The notes beneath the pieces are model-generated. The model made no database searches. It had not been told where the DNA came from and saw only the letters and a program-made list of their open reading frames with translations. From NCBI GenBank assembly GCA_031278835.1, contig JAITJP010000332.1, positions 1 to 7,875 of the forward strand: a DNA stretch of 7,875 nucleotides, in the 5' to 3' direction. Of this stretch, positions 5,231 through 7,875 are shown one piece after another; within the stretch, counting starts at the first letter, position 1; the number at the start of each line of letters is the position of its first letter. The position numbers were made by a program, and so were the translations under genes. The stretch comes from Deltaproteobacteria bacterium (lineage in GTDB: Bacteria > Desulfobacterota > Desulfarculia > Adiutricales > Adiutricaceae).

Positions 5231-6427
5231 TTACCAGTTCAAAACGTAAAAAAGAATGGCGAAAAGGCTATCGAGTACCGACAAAACGATGATGTTGGTG
5301 ACCACGCCCAGGGTGGTGGCTTGGCCCACGGCCGTGGGTCCGCTGCCGGCGGCCAGGCCCCTTTGGCAACCAATGGTGGCCACGGTAAAGCCAAAGACGA
5401 AAGATTTAAAAAGCCCAGTGGAAAAGTCAGAAATATCCACGTGACCCGAGAGCTCGGTCCAAAAAACGCTGACCGGATGGCCCAAAGTCACCATGACCAC
5501 GTTGCCGCCGATCAAACCGGCAAAGTCGGCCAAGACGGTCAGTAGGGGCGTGGCTAGGGTCAGGGCCATGACCCGGGGTAAAACCAGATCCCGGGAAGGG
5601 GACAGGCCCATGGTGACAAAGGCGTCAATTTCCTGGTTGGCCTTCATGGCCCCAAGTTCGGCCGAAAAAGCCGAGCCGCTCCGACCGGTTAAAACGATGG
5701 CCGTAAGCAAAGTGCCCAGCTCTCGAATCAAGGCCAAACCGACCAGATCGGCCACGAAAATATCCACGCCAAAAAGCCGCATGAACATGGCCGACTGAAA
5801 GGCCAAGATTAAGCCCACCAAAAAAGAAACCAGGGCCGTCACCGGTAGGGCGTTGACCACGGCTTGTTCGACTAAAAAAAGGGTCGAGCCCCAGCGAAGC
5901 TTCCAGGGCTTAAATAAAATCTCGAAAAAGTGCGAAAGGAGCTCACCCAAAAAAGCCGTCATGGCCAGGCAATCGGCCCAGAGATTGGAGTGGATCCGGC
6001 CCATTTTTTCAAAAAAGGACGGCTCTTGGGGCAACTCGGCCGGGGGCCCCAAAGTATTGAGGGCCAGGTTCCAGATGGGCGCCAGGTGCTCCGGGGGATC
6101 GGAAATGACCAAGCTGACCCCTTTGCCTTTAAGCCTATTTTTTACCCACAGCAGCTGGGCCGCCCCGTTAAGATCCAGACTTTTTATCGACGAGATGTCA
6201 ATGGTCATCTGAGGGCCAGGGCTTTGGCCCGGGGCCCCCTGACCTTGGGGCCCTGGGGCCGTTTTGCCCTTGGGCGATTTTAAAATAAGCTCCCAGACCC
6301 GGCCCGGCACCTGGGTATTTAGGGCCCCTTGGGCAAGGAATTGGCCCGGTGCCGTGGCCACCAGTTTAAAGGGGCTTAAACCATTGGAGTTAAGGTTATT
6401 TGGGTTATGGTTCGGGCTTTCGCTCAA
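5231..6427 (-). CDS. mlaE: STAS-MlaE fusion: lipid ABC transporter permease
   Basis: The protein has 398 residues. Residues 20-125 resemble a STAS domain (TIDISSIKSLDLNGAAQLL at 75-93), the role played by separate MlaB in E. coli; the usual Ser/Thr after the LD motif is Asn87 here. Residues 140-398 form the MlaE permease, with an amphipathic N-terminal part, several hydrophobic segments and the family hallmark RELGTLLTAIVLTGRSGSAF followed by AELGAMKANQEIDAF (235-270), plus GCQRGL near 354-358. MlaE dimers sit in the inner membrane beneath the MlaD ring and are driven by MlaF. Residues 52-73 are a Gly/Pro/Gln-rich loop inserted in the STAS domain, encoded by GGCC-dense DNA. The TTG start at 6427 is supported by AAGGAG six nt upstream. 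It is the first gene of the operon. Confidence 0.93.
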   Translation of the reverse strand: MSESPNHNPNNLNSNGLSPFKLVATAPGQFLAQGALNTQVPGRVWELILKSPKGKTAPGPQGQGAPGQSPGPQMTIDISSIKSLDLNGAAQLLWVKNRLKGKGVSLVISDPPEHLAPIWNLALNTLGPPAELPQEPSFFEKMGRIHSNLWADCLAMTAFLGELLSHFFEILFKPWKLRWGSTLFLVEQAVVNALPVTALVSFLVGLILAFQSAMFMRLFGVDIFVADLVGLALIRELGTLLTAIVLTGRSGSAFSAELGAMKANQEIDAFVTMGLSPSRDLVLPRVMALTLATPLLTVLADFAGLIGGNVVMVTLGHPVSVFWTELSGHVDISDFSTGLFKSFVFGFTVATIGCQRGLAAGSGPTAVGQATTLGVVTNIIVLSVLDSLFAILFYVLNW

Positions 6428-6433
6428 GACCGT

Positions 6434-6439
6434 CTCCTT
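6434..6439 (-). promoter_or_regulatory. Ribosome binding site setting the mlaE TTG start
   Basis: On the minus strand AAGGAG lies 6 nt before TTG 6427. This is a consensus Shine-Dalgarno at ideal spacing, which makes the non-ATG start credible. Confidence 0.75.
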
Positions 6440-6444
6440 AAAAA

Positions 6445-6475
6445 CTTATATTCTCAAAAAATCCTCTGAAGTTAA
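6445..6475 (-). promoter_or_regulatory. Candidate proximal mlaE promoter
   Basis: Minus-strand TATAAG (6450-6445) matches the -10 consensus at 5 of 6 positions, and TTAACT (6475-6470) lies 19 nt upstream as a poor -35. The resulting start would leave a very short leader containing the mlaE ribosome site. Confidence 0.25.
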
Positions 6476-6563
6476 AAAACCAGCCGCCTTTATTCACTAT
6501 TGGTTTTAAATTGGGCTTATTTGGCCTAAGGGCTTAGAGATCTTGGCCGGCCCTGTCCCTTAC

Positions 6564-6593
6564 ATAATAAAAGGAAAAAGACCAAAAATACAA
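6564..6593 (-). promoter_or_regulatory. Candidate distal mlaE promoter
   Basis: Minus-strand TTGTAT (6593-6588) and TATTAT (6569-6564) are separated by 18 nt. The -10 matches 5 of 6 consensus bases and the -35 matches 3. Transcription from here would give mlaE a leader of about 130 nt that includes the GGCCGGCC palindrome at 6545-6552. Confidence 0.3.
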
Positions 6594-6915
6594 GGGGGTT
6601 ATAAATTTTTTTACAAAAGTGGCCAGGTTACTGGTCCAGGCCAGTGGGGCCTAGCCCGGTGAGCTGGGGTGAGACCTGAGCCTGGACTTTAAGCCGGGGG
6701 CCAAAAGCTCCTTATGGTCATCTCTATGGCTAAAATTTTAAAACCAGGCAAGAAAAAAACGCGAGCGGGGTCTGGGAATTAAAGGAAATTTTTTTCCCCC
6801 ATCTGGATAGGGGCTATTTTGGCGGATAAAAAAACTAATCCCGCCGCTGGAGGGATCCAGGAGCGCTAATTTGAGTTTGGCTTTTTTGGTAGCGCGAAAA
6901 TCAAGCTAGCCGAGC

Positions 6916-6959
6916 GGCCCTAGCCCTGGGCTGGTGGGGGCCTATTTTTTATTTTTTTT
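6916..6959 (+). terminator. Plus-strand terminator-like hairpin with T-rich tail
   Basis: GGCCC (6916-6920) can pair with GGGCC (6938-6942), with an inner AGCCC/GGGCT stem, and the hairpin is followed on the plus strand by a tail of T runs broken by single A residues (6943-6959). No plus-strand gene precedes it, so it either ends an unannotated transcript or is fortuitous structure in GGCC-rich DNA. Confidence 0.35.
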
Positions 6960-7012
6960 GGCCCAGAAATTTTTTTAATTTTATCGTCTCTGAAATCGCT
7001 AACCTATTAGGC

Positions 7013-7062
7013 AAAAAATAAAAAAGGCCTATCGGGCGGCTTAGCCGCCTAGATAGGCCTTT
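7013..7062 (-). terminator. livF: Intrinsic terminator overlapping the end of livF
   Basis: On the minus strand, AAAGGCCTATC pairs with GATAGGCCTTT (11 bp) around an inner GGCGGC-TAA-GCCGCC stem of 6 bp, and a tail of T runs with one A follows. The livF stop codon TAA (7043-7041) is the loop itself, so the 5' arm encodes the last residues KAYLGG. This is a strong terminator of the livF transcription unit. Confidence 0.92.
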
Positions 7063-7760
7063 CTGACGTTTTCGTCGTTTAAAAATTCCGAGGCCGTGCC
7101 GGAAAGGGTGATTAGGCCCGTGGTCATGATGTAGGCCCGGTGAGCCAACATCAAGGCCAGATTGGCGTTTTGCTCCACCAAAAGGATGGTCGTTCCGTTT
7201 TCTTTGTTTATCTTGCGGATGGTTTCCAAGATATCGCGGATGACTATGGGGGCCAGGCCCAGGCTGGGTTCGTCCAACAAAAGTAGGCGGGGCTTGCCCA
7301 TAAGGCTTCTGGAGATGGCCAGCATTTGCTGCTCGCCTCCGGACAGGGTGCCGCCGCTTTGTTTGGAGCGGGTGGCCAGGATGGGAAAGAGATTAAAAAT
7401 ATATTCCAGATCTTGCTTGATGGCCTTTTGATCATTTAAAACGTAGGCGCCCATCTTGAGGTTTTCTAAGACGGTCAGGCCCGGGAAGATGTGCCGACCT
7501 TCGGGGACCATGATTAGGCCTTTTTTGACCAAACTTTCAATCCTAGCCCCCCTAATGTCTTGGCCGTCAAAAACCACGCTGCCGCTTTTGGGCGGAACCA
7601 GACCGGTGATCGAGGCCAAGGTGGTGGTTTTGCCGGCCCCGTTGGCCCCCAAAAGGGCGATAATCTCGCCCTCGTTGATGTGGAGATCGACGCCCTTTAA
7701 AGCTTCGATGTTACCGTAGGCCGTCCTGACGCCCTTTAATTCCAGTAAGGTTTTACTCAT
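7041..7760 (-). CDS. livF: LivF-like branched-chain amino acid ABC transporter ATP-binding protein
   Basis: The protein has 239 residues, the usual LivF length. It has Walker A GANGAGKTT (38-46), the LivF-type block VPEGRHIFPGLTVLENL (85-101), signature LSGGEQQ (139-145), Walker B LLLLDEP (159-165) and LLVEQNA (193-199). In that last block Gln197 replaces the usual switch His, as is normal in LivF proteins. It ends in VRKAYLGG. LivF pairs with LivG to energise the LivHM permease for Leu/Ile/Val or, in many bacteria, other amino acids or amides, so the substrate is not certain. The ATG at 7760 follows AGGTGA by 6 nt and overlaps an upstream TAA (TAATG), implying coupled translation. The rest of the liv operon should lie beyond the right edge; livF is its last gene and ends in its own terminator. 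Confidence 0.95.
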   Translation of the reverse strand: MSKTLLELKGVRTAYGNIEALKGVDLHINEGEIIALLGANGAGKTTTLASITGLVPPKSGSVVFDGQDIRGARIESLVKKGLIMVPEGRHIFPGLTVLENLKMGAYVLNDQKAIKQDLEYIFNLFPILATRSKQSGGTLSGGEQQMLAISRSLMGKPRLLLLDEPSLGLAPIVIRDILETIRKINKENGTTILLVEQNANLALMLAHRAYIMTTGLITLSGTASEFLNDENVRKAYLGG

Positions 7761-7822
7761 TAAAATTCACCTAAAATAGGCCTTAAGACTTTTCGCCCTT
7801 TAATTTTTGTGGTTTTGGTCAT
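7760..7822 (-). CDS. Twenty-residue mini-ORF created by the tandem repeat
   Basis: ATG at 7822 opens a frame of 20 residues beginning MTKTTKIKG and ending RPILGEF, with a TAA that overlaps the livF ATG (TAATG). The ATG is itself overlapped by the TAA of the preceding repeat unit. The first codons match livF codon for codon at M-x-K-T. It may be translated as a coupling leader, or may only be a by-product of the duplication; no function is known. Confidence 0.35.
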   Translation of the reverse strand: MTKTTKIKGRKVLRPILGEF

Positions 7823-7875
7823 TAGTCTTCGCCCAAAATAGGCCTTAAGACTTTTCGCCCTTTAATTTTTGTGGT
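7822..7875 (-). CDS. Possible 3' end of the gene upstream of livF (partial)
   Basis: The frame entering at the right edge reads 17 codons, ending RPILGED then TAA, which overlaps the mini-ORF ATG. It is nearly identical to the mini-ORF, so it could be the tail of a real upstream gene such as livG or another repeat unit. The window is too short to decide. Confidence 0.25.
   Translation of the reverse strand, partial: TTKIKGRKVLRPILGED

Larger units (their letters stand above)
6428..7012. other. Non-coding region between livF and mlaE
   Basis: No protein-coding gene or recognisable tRNA, riboswitch or known small RNA is visible in this 585-nt stretch. It alternates AT-rich blocks (6555-6615, 6735-6760, 6943-7020) with GGCC/CCAGG-rich blocks (6620-6715, 6840-6942). 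It contains the possible mlaE promoters, a loose inverted repeat GCGCTA (6863-6868)/TAGCGC (6890-6895) and a plus-strand terminator-like hairpin. Confidence 0.6.
7749..7875. repeat. 62-nt tandem duplication covering the livF start region
   Basis: An identical 41-nt block occurs at 7773-7813 and 7835-7875 (period 62). Similarity extends leftwards with substitutions through the start codon: GGTTTTACTCAT at 7749-7760 corresponds to GGTTTTGGTCAT at 7811-7822. The repeat therefore includes a Shine-Dalgarno-like sequence, TAATG and the first four codons of livF. The second copy is cut by the window edge, so the number of units is unknown. A looser third match, CGCCCTTTAATT, lies within livF at 7730-7741. 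Confidence 0.9.

Noticed and set aside
5138..6283. Plus-strand open frames of 135, 119, 117 and 101 residues opposite mlaE
   Set aside because: They are antisense shadows of a clearly conserved permease gene, without family features.
7193..7199. Loss of the switch histidine in LivF as a sign of inactivation
   Set aside because: Glutamine in the LLVEQNA block is the normal state in LivF-family ATPases.
7162..7719. Open frames overlapping livF on both strands (63-89 residues)
   Set aside because: They lie wholly inside livF, whose ABC motifs are intact, so they are shadow frames.
7773..7875. CRISPR-like repeat array
   Set aside because: Only two copies are visible, the interval is not a unique spacer, and the repeat overlaps the livF start codon and coding frame.

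Overview
The window looks like a chromosomal segment of a Gram-negative bacterium, most likely a deltaproteobacterium (Desulfobacterota in the broad sense). The reasons are an MCE/Mla lipid-transport operon with a STAS-MlaE fusion and an ABC auxiliary lipoprotein, a GAF plus HD-GYP signalling protein, and a LIV-type amino-acid transporter ATPase. The assignment rests on gene content and protein style only; I cannot name a genus. Coding sequence is of moderate GC, and the sequence GGCC is very frequent in the spacers and in some low-complexity protein loops. Non-ATG starts are common: I assign TTG to the HD-GYP gene and mlaE, and GTG to mlaF.

Layout. Positions 1-235 are AT-rich and unlike the rest. 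They hold a coding-like but stop-interrupted and truncated frame that runs abruptly into GGCC-rich DNA. Positions 255-703 are non-coding and lead to the only convincing plus-strand gene, a c-di-GMP-phosphodiesterase-type GAF/HD-GYP protein (704-2056). It carries a Pro/Gly-rich insertion of about 53 extra residues just after its GYP motif. A perfect A-tract/T-tract hairpin at 2087-2118 lies between this gene and the convergent operon and probably terminates both.

The minus-strand operon reads mlaE (6427-5231), mlaF (4839-4051), mlaD (3813-2863), then an ABC-transport auxiliary lipoprotein (2863-2141). Together they should form an inner-membrane ABC transporter with an MCE substrate-binding ring and a lipoprotein partner, moving phospholipid or a similar lipid between the membranes. 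No mlaC or separate mlaB is present; the STAS domain is fused to MlaE. mlaD and the lipoprotein gene are coupled by TAATG. By contrast the mlaE-mlaF and mlaF-mlaD spacers are long (391 and 237 nt), and each contains a degenerate tandem duplication.

Positions 6428-7040 are non-coding, with possible mlaE promoters and a plus-strand terminator-like hairpin that has no matching gene. The minus-strand livF gene (7760-7041) is the last gene of a transcription unit that enters from beyond the right edge. Its final codons form one arm of its own intrinsic terminator. Upstream of livF, to the window edge, lies a 62-nt tandem duplication. It creates back-to-back mini reading frames joined by TAATG and looks like fused beginnings and ends of a LivF/LivG-type gene.

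I do not see a complete new defence or mobile system. The most unusual signals are the repeat-derived spacers, the GGCC-rich insertions inside proteins, the livF-proximal mini-ORF array and the foreign-looking AT-rich left end.
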